This document shows, in pieces, positions 56,445 through 63,830 of a DNA stretch of 64,000 nt; the stretch's first letter is position 1; each line of letters begins with the position of its first letter. The stretch lies in the NCBI GenBank assembly GCA_023417655.1, contig JAEZFD010000039.1:62001-126000 (forward strand). The letters run 5' to 3'. The notes beneath the pieces are model-generated. The model was given only the letters and a program-made list of their open reading frames with translations, did no database searches and was not told where the DNA came from. This stretch comes from Planctomycetota bacterium (GTDB taxonomy: Bacteria; Planctomycetota; Planctomycetia; Planctomycetales; Planctomycetaceae). The translations under genes were made by a program, and so were the position numbers.

Positions 56445-59162
56445 CTCGACTTTTCGATGAGAGGAGCGGAGGTCAAACGTCTTGCCGCTGAAGCACGACG
56501 TGAGTCTGACAACAACTGGAAACGCTGGGGAACTTATGTCTCCGAGCGACAGTGGGGAACTGTCCGGGAAGACTACTCGCTCGACGGCGACGCCTGGCGC
56601 CATTTCACGCATGACGATGCGACCTGGCGGGCCTATCGCTGGGGAGAAGATGGCATCCTTGGCTGGTGTGACCGGCAGGGACGTCTCTGCTTTGCGCTCT
56701 CCATGTGGAATGGAAAAGATCCCATTCTCAAGGAGCGTCTTTTCGGACTGAGCGGCCCCGAAGGTAATCACGGGGAGGACGTCAAGGAATGCTATTACTA
56801 CCTTGATGCAACACCGACGCACTCCTATGCCAAGGGACTCTACAAATACCCGCAAAACAAATTCCCGTATGAAGAGTTAGTCAGGGAAAACGCCTCAAGA
56901 AGTCGCCGGGAACTGGAGTATGAACTGATTGATACCGGGATCTTCGATCAGGATGAATACTTCGACGTCTTCGTCGAATACTGCAAAGCCAGCCCTGAAG
57001 ATATCCTGATCAAAGTGACCGTTGCCAATCGCTCCTCCAAGGCCGCGATTCTGCATCTGCTGCCAACTTTCTGGTTCCGGAACACCTGGAGTCATCCGAC
57101 AACATATGAAGAAGGGATCGGCAAGCCCTCGCTCACGCAGGTCGACCAGTCCAGTCTTCTCGCCAGCCATGAGACGCTGGGTGACTGTCGAATTTATGCT
57201 TCACCCGCGCCGCGTGGAGCACGCCCGCGCTGGATCTTCACGGAGAATGAAAGCAATGTCGGCCGGGCTTCGCATCCACCGGTCAAGCGCCCCTACTGCA
57301 AAGACGCCTTTCACCTTTATCTGACAGAAGGCAAGAAAGGGGCCATCAATCCACAACAGTCCGGCACCAAAGCAGCCGCATTACACGTTCTGAACGTTCC
57401 TGCCAAAAAATCAGTGGAAGTCTGCTTCCGGATTTGCCCAGAAGACGCACGGCCACGGGAGCCGTTTGGTGAATCGTTCGAATCCATTTTCGAGCAACGA
57501 ATCGCCGAAGCAGACGCCTTTTATGACTTCAAATTCGGAGCCGGTCTGACTTCCGACGAACGACGCGTCATGCGGCAGGCAAGTGCAGGGCTGTTCTGGA
57601 CCAAGCAGTTCTATCACTACATCGTGGAAGACTGGGTCAAAGGGGAACCTCACCGACAGCCCTTCGATAATAAATCTTCGTTGCCACGAAACGGCGACTG
57701 GCCACACCTGTTCAATCACGACATCATTTCGATGCCGGACAAGTGGGAATATCCCTGGTACGCCGCCTGGGATTCGGCGTTCCACATGATCCCGTTTTCG
57801 CATCTGGACATCGACTTCGCGAAGGAACAGTTAATCATGTTCCTTCGTGAATGGTACATGCATCCCAATGGCCAGATTCCGGCGTATGAATGGAATTTCA
57901 GCGATGTGAATCCGCCTGTCCATGCGTGGGCCTGCTGGCGGACCTATCAGCGAACAGGGCCTCACGGCCAACGCGACCGCGTGTTCCTCTCTCGCGTCTT
58001 CCAGAAGCTGCTGCTGAATTTCACCTGGTGGGTCAACCGGAAGGATATTCGCGGCAAGCACATCTTCACGGGCGGATTCCTCGGGCTCGATAACATCGGA
58101 GTTTTCGACCGCTCCAAGCCACTGCCGACCGGTGGTCATCTGGAACAGGCCGACGGAACCGCCTGGATGGCGTACTACTGCGCGAGCATGCTGTCCATTG
58201 CCTTTGAACTGGCGGACGGCAATCCTGCCTATGCGGACACCGCCTTCAAGTTCTTCAACCATTACATCGCGATTTCCGAGGCGATGAATTCACTCGACGG
58301 GAGCGGGCTCTGGGATGAAGAGGATGGTTTCTACTACGACCATCTGCACGTCGGTGGGCAGAGCATCCCCTTGCGAATTCGCTCCATCGTGGGACTGATT
58401 CCTCTCCTGACAGTCGACGTCATTTATGAACGCGTCGTCAATCAGCTCCCGGAGTTCAAGAGTCGCGTCGAATGGCTCAAGAAACATCGGAAAGACCTCG
58501 GCTCCTTCATGACGTTCCTCGAACAGGGCGAAGAACAGGGAGGCGGCAAAGGCCTGTGGCTGCTGGCGATTCCGACCCGGCAGCGTCTCGAACGGATGCT
58601 CGGGTATCTTCTGGATGAAGGCGAGTTCCTGTCGGATTACGGCATCCGGTCCCTTTCCAAATTCCATGAGAAGCATCCGTTCAAGTTTCACTTAAACGGG
58701 CAGGAAATGTCCGTCGGTTACGTTCCCGGCGAATCCGACAGCGTGATGTTCGGAGGCAACTCGAACTGGCGGGGACCGATCTGGTTCCCGCTGAACTATC
58801 TCATTATCGAGGCGCTCGACCGGTATCACGAGTTCTATGGCGATTCATTCCAGATTGAGTGTCCGACCGGTTCCGGAAACATGATGAATCTGGGCCAGGT
58901 CGCCGACGAGATCCGTAAGCGTCTGGTTCGTCTGTTTCTTGCGGACGGGGAAGGCCACCGTCCCAGCTACGCCCGAGGTGAGCGATTCCAGAACGATCCG
59001 AATTGGACTGATCTCGTTCTGTTTTACGAATACTTCCACGGAGACACCGGACGGGGAATGGGAGCCAACCATCAGACAGGTTGGACCGCACTCGTCGCTC
59101 CGATTCTGGAACACATCGCCCGTCGGAGGTCGGCGAAGGCCTCCGAAAGCTCCGGTAGCTGA
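56442..59162 (+). CDS. MGH1-type glucosidase (GH63-like)
   Basis: The 906-residue product is a cytoplasmic glycoside hydrolase with an N-terminal beta-sandwich (about 1-380, AEVKRLAAEARRESDNNWKRWGTYVSERQWGTVREDYS) and a C-terminal alpha/alpha toroid (about 400-890, WYAAWDSAFHMIPFSHLDIDFAKEQL, PAYEWNFSDVNPPVHAWACW, VMFGGNSNWRGPIWFPLNYL). This is the architecture of GH63 and MGH-type glucosidases that cleave alpha-glucosides such as mannosyl- or glucosylglycerate and related compatible solutes. The acidic residues in DSAFH and NWRGPIWFP regions are candidates for catalysis. No signal peptide. Monocistronic, with a terminator directly behind. The substrate is not certain. Confidence 0.83.
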   Translation: MLDFSMRGAEVKRLAAEARRESDNNWKRWGTYVSERQWGTVREDYSLDGDAWRHFTHDDATWRAYRWGEDGILGWCDRQGRLCFALSMWNGKDPILKERLFGLSGPEGNHGEDVKECYYYLDATPTHSYAKGLYKYPQNKFPYEELVRENASRSRRELEYELIDTGIFDQDEYFDVFVEYCKASPEDILIKVTVANRSSKAAILHLLPTFWFRNTWSHPTTYEEGIGKPSLTQVDQSSLLASHETLGDCRIYASPAPRGARPRWIFTENESNVGRASHPPVKRPYCKDAFHLYLTEGKKGAINPQQSGTKAAALHVLNVPAKKSVEVCFRICPEDARPREPFGESFESIFEQRIAEADAFYDFKFGAGLTSDERRVMRQASAGLFWTKQFYHYIVEDWVKGEPHRQPFDNKSSLPRNGDWPHLFNHDIISMPDKWEYPWYAAWDSAFHMIPFSHLDIDFAKEQLIMFLREWYMHPNGQIPAYEWNFSDVNPPVHAWACWRTYQRTGPHGQRDRVFLSRVFQKLLLNFTWWVNRKDIRGKHIFTGGFLGLDNIGVFDRSKPLPTGGHLEQADGTAWMAYYCASMLSIAFELADGNPAYADTAFKFFNHYIAISEAMNSLDGSGLWDEEDGFYYDHLHVGGQSIPLRIRSIVGLIPLLTVDVIYERVVNQLPEFKSRVEWLKKHRKDLGSFMTFLEQGEEQGGGKGLWLLAIPTRQRLERMLGYLLDEGEFLSDYGIRSLSKFHEKHPFKFHLNGQEMSVGYVPGESDSVMFGGNSNWRGPIWFPLNYLIIEALDRYHEFYGDSFQIECPTGSGNMMNLGQVADEIRKRLVRLFLADGEGHRPSYARGERFQNDPNWTDLVLFYEYFHGDTGRGMGANHQTGWTALVAPILEHIARRRSAKASESSGS

Positions 59163-59175
59163 ACTTAATGAGAAT

Positions 59176-59220
59176 AAGCCATGTGCCTTTCACGCCAAGG
59201 GAAGGCTCATGGCTTCATTT
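59176..59220 (+). terminator. Intrinsic terminator of the glucosidase gene
   Basis: A two-part stem: AAGCCATG/CATGGCTT (59176-59183 with 59208-59215) and GCCTTTC/GGAAGGC (59185-59191 with 59200-59206), with one T-T mismatch and an 8-base loop, followed by CATTT. It lies 13 bases past the stop codon. Confidence 0.8.
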
Positions 59221-59653
59221 CTCGACCGGCAGGATGGACCCGAATCCTCTCGGGACGCTCGCTCGATCCTGCGTGACCTATTTCACTTTCGGTGCTGCCT
59301 ATCTCCCGCACCCAGTCGCGGTTCTTTGAGTTCAAGTTTAAATCTCCCGGGATCAGACCAGCACGCCGCGAACGAGACGGGCTACCTTTGCACCACCATA
59401 GCGATGCCCCGTGACCTCCTTCGCATGAGAAAAATTCTCACGGTCATCGTTCTGTAAATCTCTCCGATAGGGCGAAATCGAGCAGCCCCAAAGGACGCAG
59501 CGAGTCTGTTCCGGCAAAAAGTGCCGAACCGCTGCCTGCAGTCACATCCTCGTAATCCATTTATGCAACAACACTTACAACACGCCAACCTCACAAAACA
59601 GCCGGAGGAGGAGCGGCCTGAGAACGCCGAACTCTGCCGCAGAAAAAATCGTA
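59221..59653. other. Intergenic region at the border of the accessory segment
   Basis: About 430 bases without a protein-like frame. No attachment site, repeat or tRNA fragment was recognised here, so the exact border of the accessory region stays open. Confidence 0.4.
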
Positions 59654-59682
59654 TTGACCTACTTTGAGGGAAGGCATACTTT
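59654..59682 (+). promoter_or_regulatory. Candidate sigma-70 promoter of a small RNA
   Basis: TTGACC (59654-59659) and TACTTT (59677-59682) are separated by 17 bases. Transcription would start near 59689. No ribosome site or coding frame follows, but a strong terminator does. Confidence 0.4.
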
Positions 59683-59688
59683 CCCGCT

Positions 59689-59795
59689 CATCGATGGCAC
59701 GGATGAGCAGTCATCGATAATCCGGCAAGCTCATCGCCCCCGGAAATAGCTCGCAGTCCACCGCCCCCCTTGGACTCGCTGTTTCCGGGTTTTTT
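59689..59795 (+). ncRNA. Candidate small RNA with a strong terminator stem
   Basis: Between the candidate promoter and six T residues (59790-59795) lies a region of about 107 bases with no plausible coding frame. Its 3' end is a long stem: 59739-59750 pairs with 59778-59789 (12 bp with one G-T) and 59755-59760 pairs with 59771-59776, joined by a small internal loop, with a C-rich 10-base loop. The 5' part can form CTCATC/GATGAG (around 59687-59707). The CATCGAT motif recurs in it. No known RNA family was recognised. The terminator is convincing; the RNA itself is inferred. Confidence 0.4.
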
Positions 59796-59802
59796 CGTTT
59801 CT

Positions 59803-59859
59803 ACCGCACTATTTATGCGGTCTGACGCCGCTCAGAATTCAATTGCGCTACATATGCGC
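59803..59859. repeat. Two related imperfect palindromes
   Basis: GCACTATTTATGCGG (59806-59820) and GCGCTACATATGCGC (59845-59859) share 11 of 15 positions and are 39 bases apart. The first is flanked to give ACCGCA/TGCGGT arms. They could be a pair of operator sites for one of the small DNA-binding proteins of this segment, or part of a recombination site. Confidence 0.35.
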
Positions 59860-60053
59860 TACGATTCACGGCCGAATCCCGCAAAGAAGGTCAGGAATCA
59901 CTGAGAACCTGCCTTCACTAGGCATGCGATTTCATCGCCAGGAAGAAGGCGGGGAACAGCGGGTCGCTGACGCGATATCCGCGTTCCACTCGCCTTGGGA
60001 GCCAGATAGAGAGATTTTCTGGTAGCGCAGACGAAGGGAGGTTGACGTTGGAA

Positions 60054-60533
60054 TCAAACCTCAGACAGCTCTGAACTTGTCCACCAATCCAGAGAGTCGA
60101 CGATGCGTGACTCAAGTGGGTGGATCAAGTCAAATGCAACCGCGTTCCACTGAGAGCGAATAGCACCTTTTTTGAAACGGAACGAAATGGAGTCGAACAC
60201 CGACTCAGTAGCGATCCTCACTTCCATTACTTCGACACCGTCAATCCCAACGACGCATTTCCCGCTGGGAGGACTCCACTCGCCAGGTCGTGGGGGGTGC
60301 AGATCTCCCGACTCCCACTCAGGGGTAATCTCCAAGGTGAGCACTAGGGCCTCATCCTCACCCACTGCAACCTTGACGTCTAGTTCATGCGGAATAAGAG
60401 ACTTTCCCCATTCATAGATATCATCGTGGGTGCTGCCCACCAGTGCCCTGAACGCACCCCTTGGGCTCCAGATCGGCACATCTTCCGTCAAGCGGTAAGA
60501 CTTCAATTCCTTTTGTGTCAGCAGGGTTAGCAT
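60054..60533 (-). CDS. Hypothetical protein of the accessory segment
   Basis: A product of about 159 residues from ATG 60533 (a TTG at 60557 is in frame). It is acidic, without membrane segments or signal peptide; strand-rich segments such as EALVLTLEITPEW and GKCVVGIDGVEVMEVRIA suggest a beta-rich fold. I recognise no family. It is the leftmost gene of the accessory segment and points left, like its neighbours at 60.7-62.3 kb. Confidence 0.5.
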   Translation of the reverse strand: MLTLLTQKELKSYRLTEDVPIWSPRGAFRALVGSTHDDIYEWGKSLIPHELDVKVAVGEDEALVLTLEITPEWESGDLHPPRPGEWSPPSGKCVVGIDGVEVMEVRIATESVFDSISFRFKKGAIRSQWNAVAFDLIHPLESRIVDSLDWWTSSELSEV

Positions 60534-60685
60534 ATCGAACGCATTGCTCCGATCCAATTTCCCAAAACTTGCAACACTTATACTGGAGAGTAATCGCCCT
60601 CACAAACAAAAAATTCGAAACTGAACCGACCGAGAAGATGAAGGAGCTGAATTACAAGAGAGTCGCAACGTAGCCGCCACGGCGA

Positions 60686-61135
60686 TCACTCCAGCCTGAG
60701 CCCGAACGTCTCAGCGTCCTTCAGGAATGCGGCAATCATCCGCCGTGCCTCTTTCACAGTGCCAGCCCCTCGCACGGTCAGGGAGACGGCTTCATTGAAC
60801 CGGATTCGAGCGTCTGTGGTCATGAACTCGAATTGCTCACGGTTCATCAGGTAGACCTCTGGCGCCGATGACTCCTGCCCCTGCTGGACCAGTGCCAGCT
60901 GGTTGGACGCTTCGACCGCTGCGATTCCATTCGCTGCCCAGGACGCGAGAACATATTGCTGCTCGGCCTCTGACAACTTGCGCCAGGAACTGAAGGGGAC
61001 ATAGTGACCGGCATCGAATGCGGCCATCTTCTGGAACAGGGGAAGCGTGCTCCAGTTGGGATCGTACAGACTGCCCGGCTTTGCCAGTTCGGTCGGGATG
61101 CGTGACGCTGGAGATTGCTGCGCGGCTCGAATCAT
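60686..61135 (-). CDS. Hypothetical protein of the accessory segment
   Basis: A product of 149 residues from ATG 61135, which has AAGGGG nine bases upstream; ATG 61162 is an alternative. Sequence features are a Trp/Tyr-containing middle (FDAGHYVPFSSWRKLSEAEQQYVLASWAANGIAAVEASNQ) and a helical C-terminus (KEARRMIAAFLKDAETFGLRLE). No membrane segment, no recognised family. A terminator hairpin separates it from the sigma factor gene upstream, so it has its own promoter or depends on read-through. Confidence 0.55.
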   Translation of the reverse strand: MIRAAQQSPASRIPTELAKPGSLYDPNWSTLPLFQKMAAFDAGHYVPFSSWRKLSEAEQQYVLASWAANGIAAVEASNQLALVQQGQESSAPEVYLMNREQFEFMTTDARIRFNEAVSLTVRGAGTVKEARRMIAAFLKDAETFGLRLE

Positions 61136-61170
61136 TGGCGGTACCCCTTTAGAAGACGGCATCGGAAGAA

Positions 61171-61198
61171 AAGACTCCCCGGCAGCGAACTGCCGGGG
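61171..61198 (-). terminator. Terminator between the sigma factor gene and the next minus-strand gene
   Basis: A 9-bp G/C stem (61177-61185 with 61190-61198) with a CGAA tetraloop is followed on the minus strand by TCTTTTCTT. It lies 17 bases past the sigma factor stop codon and 42 bases before ATG 61135, so it could also act as an attenuator. Confidence 0.8.
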
Positions 61199-61214
61199 AA
61201 AACAGGGAGTTACC

Positions 61215-61715
61215 CTATTCAGACAGAGCCATCCGTAGAGCGTCTACGGCCTGCGTCTCCCATGCTTCCACTGTCTTTTGACTTCGCCCCATCTTTCTCG
61301 CGACGTCTTGGAGCGTTTCGGCCCGCATGTGCCTTCCAATCGCCATTCGTAAGGGTGGTGCAAGTCGGTCAATCACCTTGCCCACTCGGGCGGCTTCTTC
61401 GCGATGTTCAATCATGCAACGGTCACTGGTGAACCCGGGTTTGATGTCCCTGAGCGTTGCCACTTTCCTTTCGCTGCGGAGCTCCTTGTCTTTCAGGCAA
61501 AACGTCGCATTTTGCAGTTGCCGATAAGCGTAGCTCAGTGGGGAGCCCCTCGTCGGGTCGTAATCTCGCTTGGTCCAGAGCCGTAGGAAAACCTGCTGGA
61601 CCGCGTCCTCTGCTCGATGCCAATCGAAATCGACCATTGGCAGGGCTCTTCTCATCAGCCATTTCCAGACTGTCGCGTTGGCGATTCCCTCAAAATGGAT
61701 CTGGGCTGAACTCAT
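61215..61715 (-). CDS. Small sigma-70-family (ECF-like) sigma factor
   Basis: The 166-residue product has a region 2-like N-terminal half (DWHRAEDAVQQVFLRLWTKRDYDPTRGSPLSYAYRQLQNATF) and a region 4-like helix-turn-helix at the C-terminus (LAPPLRMAIGRHMRAETLQDVARKMGRSQKTVEAWETQAVDALRMAL). The linker is short. ATG 61715 has GGGGGTGAGG upstream; the extended form to 61754 is not supported. It is among genes of mobile-element character and would direct RNA polymerase to element promoters; no anti-sigma factor is adjacent. Some phage-type transcription activators look similar, so an activator role is an alternative. Confidence 0.75.
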   Translation of the reverse strand: MSSAQIHFEGIANATVWKWLMRRALPMVDFDWHRAEDAVQQVFLRLWTKRDYDPTRGSPLSYAYRQLQNATFCLKDKELRSERKVATLRDIKPGFTSDRCMIEHREEAARVGKVIDRLAPPLRMAIGRHMRAETLQDVARKMGRSQKTVEAWETQAVDALRMALSE

Positions 61716-61848
61716 TTCCTCACCCCCTTTCCTGCCTTCCTTGGGGGATTGCAAATGATGACCTGAACCAGGCGGTCAACGGGAATTCCGATTTGAATGT
61801 CCCAGCGGGGATCATTCGGAGAAACGAGACGGGATTTCCGCTTTGTCG

Positions 61849-61877
61849 TTGACGATAGAGATTTCGCCATACAGAAT
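61849..61877 (+). promoter_or_regulatory. Candidate sigma-70 promoter of a second small RNA
   Basis: TTGACG (61849-61854) and CAGAAT (61872-61877) are separated by 17 bases. Start of transcription would be near 61884, in the gap between two minus-strand genes. Confidence 0.4.
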
Positions 61878-61883
61878 ACCTTT

Positions 61884-61969
61884 AGAGTTTGGCCTGACGT
61901 TGCCCTGAGAAAGTTCCGTCAGGCTGGGTTCGATGTGAGCCGGGAACGCGAAAGCGAACCCGGTTTTTT
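61884..61969 (+). ncRNA. Candidate small RNA, two stem-loops and a T6 tail
   Basis: On the plus strand, 61892-61899 pairs with 61917-61924 (GCCTGACG/CGTCAGGC, 17-base loop). Then 61940-61944 pairs with 61959-61963, and after an AA/AA internal loop CGC pairs with GCG around a GAAA tetraloop; six T residues follow (61964-61969). The tail exists only on the plus strand, while both neighbouring genes are on the minus strand, so the terminator has no protein gene to serve. The tail overlaps the 3' end of the HNH-like gene by one base. No known RNA family recognised. Confidence 0.45.
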
Positions 61970-62340
61970 CATGCGCTGAACGAATGCTCTGGGGATTCGG
62001 CTGCTGCTTCGATTTTGGCTTTGACCTTCAGCTGGTGGATGCCTCCCAACTGCGTCAGCAATGCCGCTTCCCACTCTTCCAGCGACCGCCCGGCCTTGGA
62101 CGTGCAACAGTTCATGCAGGCCAGGACCGCGTTGTAGCGGTCGGTCTCGCCTCCCAGTGACGGGGGAGTGATTCGCAGGAGTCGAGCGCGGGAGTTCGTC
62201 AGCTCGCCTTTGCAGAGCGTGCAGGTCGCTTTGCCTCCGTTCGCCTGCTTCGACTCACCCATCAGCTGCGACCGCAGAATCATTCGGCGTTCGTGCCTCG
62301 CACTTTCTTCGGGGGTCAGTTCATCGAGACTGATTTGCAT
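61969..62340 (-). CDS. HNH endonuclease-like zinc protein, catalytic His not seen
   Basis: A 123-residue product with a zinc-binding pattern CTLC (Cys40, Cys43) and CMNC (Cys75, Cys78) spaced as in HNH nucleases. Between them RITPPSLGGETDRYNAVLAC matches the usual HxxPxSxGGxxxxxNLxxxC layout, including the Asn, but the first histidine of the motif is replaced (RLLRITPP in place of DHxxP). It may therefore be inactive as a nuclease or a DNA-binding relative. HNH genes are typical of phages and mobile elements. Its start ATG 62340 has AAGGA upstream, inside a short hairpin. Confidence 0.65.
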   Translation of the reverse strand: MQISLDELTPEESARHERRMILRSQLMGESKQANGGKATCTLCKGELTNSRARLLRITPPSLGGETDRYNAVLACMNCCTSKAGRSLEEWEAALLTQLGGIHQLKVKAKIEAAAESPEHSFSA

Positions 62341-62402
62341 GGAAGGGTCCTTCCCAAAAAGAGAAAGCCTGCAACAGAGATGGCGGTCTCTGGTGCAGGC
62401 TT
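62341..62402 (-). promoter_or_regulatory. Structured leader of the HNH-like gene (attenuator-like)
   Basis: Reading the minus strand, a long hairpin (62394-62402 with 62365-62373 plus 62387-62392 with 62375-62380, one mismatch, loop CCGCCA) is followed by TTCTCTTTTT, the form of an intrinsic terminator. Next comes GGAAG-GACC-CTTCC (62341-62354), a small hairpin that contains the ribosome site for ATG 62340. This suggests control by attenuation and translation initiation, or the end of an unseen upstream transcript. Confidence 0.5.
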
Positions 62403-62569
62403 GAAAACCGGGGGACAGAATTTCCCGGAGATTGTTAGACTGTGTTCGACTCTCGTCCCGCCAGACTTGAGCCGAAATGAATACTAAATGACGTCATTTT
62501 GGCTTTCAAGTGAATTCATCCGAATTTTCCAATTTGACTTCGTTTTGCATTCGTAATACATCCGCATAT

Positions 62570-62758
62570 ATGCCAAAGAAAAAGCCTGCCCCGAAGCCGA
62601 CGACGACCCTTCGCTTCAAGACTGAGGAGGAGCGACAGCGGTTTCATGACGCCGCCGAAGCAGAAGGGTTCACCACCCTGAATGCCTGGATGATGTTCCA
62701 CCTGCGAGCCCAGGCCAAAAAGACGCTGGGAGACAGCCGGGAATCAGCACGTACTTAG
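62570..62758 (+). CDS. Small ribbon-helix-helix-like protein
   Basis: A 62-residue product from ATG 62570: a Lys/Pro-rich N-terminus (PKKKPAPKPT), then TTTLRFKTEEERQRFHDAAEAEGFTTLNAWMMFHLRAQAKK, in which a short strand followed by two helices fits the ribbon-helix-helix (CopG/Arc-like) layout. It is the first rightward gene of the divergent control region. TTGACT at 62534-62539 may be part of its promoter. A regulator or mobilisation accessory role is plausible. Confidence 0.55.
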   Translation: MPKKKPAPKPTTTLRFKTEEERQRFHDAAEAEGFTTLNAWMMFHLRAQAKKTLGDSRESART

Positions 62759-62823
62759 ATTTCCGTTGGGAAGCCAGGAAATGCCATACCCGGCCGTCCC
62801 TTTCACTCGGTGGAGGCAGACTG

Positions 62824-63096
62824 ATGTACCTCAGCAAGGTTGCGGCCGCGAAGTTTCTGGGTTGCTGCACAAAGACAATCGAAGCTCACATTAAATCGGG
62901 CCGCCTGACTGCAATCCACATTGGAGCACCGGGGGCCAAGCGTCAAACGATTCGAGTCTCGCAAGCCTCTTTGAATGCCTTTGTCGAAGCGAGTGTTATT
63001 CCGCCAGATGCACCGCCAGCTCCACGGAAGAGGGTGAATGATCGCTCACTCCAAAAGCGGGCCGCCCGGCTGTTTCCGAACGTCAAGCGACGCTGA
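62824..63096 (+). CDS. Helix-turn-helix (excisionase-type) DNA-binding protein
   Basis: The 90-residue product begins MYLSKVAAAKFLGCCTKTIEAHIKSGRLTAIHIG, the HTH_17/MerR-like form used by excisionases and small phage regulators, followed by RVSQASLNAFVEA. A basic C-terminal tail (KRVNDRSLQKRAARLFPNVKRR) may add DNA contacts. GGAGGCAG precedes ATG 62824. It is followed after 32 bases by a second protein of the same type. Confidence 0.7.
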   Translation: MYLSKVAAAKFLGCCTKTIEAHIKSGRLTAIHIGAPGAKRQTIRVSQASLNAFVEASVIPPDAPPAPRKRVNDRSLQKRAARLFPNVKRR

Positions 63097-63128
63097 CCAC
63101 CATCGCCACCCACGCCGGAGCCGCACTG

Positions 63129-63407
63129 ATGCCGCACCAAGAGTTCAAGTGCATGTCGGTTCCTGAAGTCGCGGAAATCCTTGACGTCTCTCCGGAGACC
63201 GTTCTGCGATGGATCAGGACCGGCGAACTCAACGCCATCAACGCCTCCCGGAACCCCAAGTCGAAGAAGCCTCGACTGCGTATCAGAGCATCAGACCTCC
63301 AGGCGTTCATGGACTTGCGGTCGACTCAGAGGGTTCCACCTCCAACCCCGAGATTCACAAGGCGGCACAGAAGGCCGGATCTCCCGTGTGAAGAGATCAT
63401 CAAATAG
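63129..63407 (+). CDS. Helix-turn-helix (excisionase-type) DNA-binding protein
   Basis: The 92-residue product has MSVPEVAEILDVSPETVLRWIRTGELNAINAS and RLRIRASDLQAFMDLR, a clear HTH_17 (excisionase family) domain, then a Pro/Arg-rich tail. It follows the other HTH gene closely on the same strand and is probably co-transcribed. Such proteins bend DNA for excision or regulate replication and excision genes. No integrase gene is within the window. Confidence 0.75.
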   Translation: MPHQEFKCMSVPEVAEILDVSPETVLRWIRTGELNAINASRNPKSKKPRLRIRASDLQAFMDLRSTQRVPPPTPRFTRRHRRPDLPCEEIIK

Positions 63408-63626
63408 TGATCGCTTTCCAGAGCCGAAAACGGCACTTGGCGAATGTTCCGCACATTCGATTCAGAATAGTGGAGTGAACGCCCTCACAATTCAAAACTC
63501 CATAAGTCGATCCGGCGAGACATTCAGTCGGCAGGAGTTGACCGACAAAAACACTCCGGACCACACATGGACCCATCACTACGCTGACAGACGTCGGTGA
63601 TTGTTTCGAAAGAGGAAAGCCACTGA
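63408..63626. other. Short gap inside the accessory segment
   Basis: No gene is seen. GAGGAAAG at its right edge is the ribosome site for ATG 63627. Confidence 0.4.
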
Positions 63627-63830
63627 ATGTCCAACACATCTCGCCCGCAAATGATCCGCTGGCTGCCTGAACACCTCGACGCCATTGACGCGGAGGCCGA
63701 ACGGCGAGGCATGACAACCGCCGAATGGTCCAAGCGTCGCCTCTTATCTGGCCTGCCGGAGGAGGTCCGTAACGCCCTGCCGCCACTTGCACCACGGGGG
63801 CGCCCCAAGACCGCGAAACCAGAGTCCTGA
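63627..63830 (+). CDS. Small ribbon-helix-helix-like protein
   Basis: A 67-residue product, RPQMIRWLPEHLDAIDAEAERRGMTTAEWSKRRLLSGLPEEV, showing the strand-helix-helix layout of ribbon-helix-helix DNA-binding proteins (R-x-x-I/W-L pattern, then helix A and helix B with the loop GMT). A Pro/Arg-rich tail follows. ATG 63627 has GAGGAAAG upstream. It could be an antitoxin, but no toxin-like frame follows in the remaining 170 bases. Confidence 0.6.
   Translation: MSNTSRPQMIRWLPEHLDAIDAEAERRGMTTAEWSKRRLLSGLPEEVRNALPPLAPRGRPKTAKPES

Noticed and set aside
59221..59653. Attachment site of the accessory segment
   Set aside because: No tRNA fragment or recognisable core repeat was found; the other end of the element is outside the window.
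61797..61979. A 60-codon plus-strand frame through the second small RNA candidate
   Set aside because: It reads through both stem-loops and the terminator and has no ribosome site; the RNA structure explains the region better.
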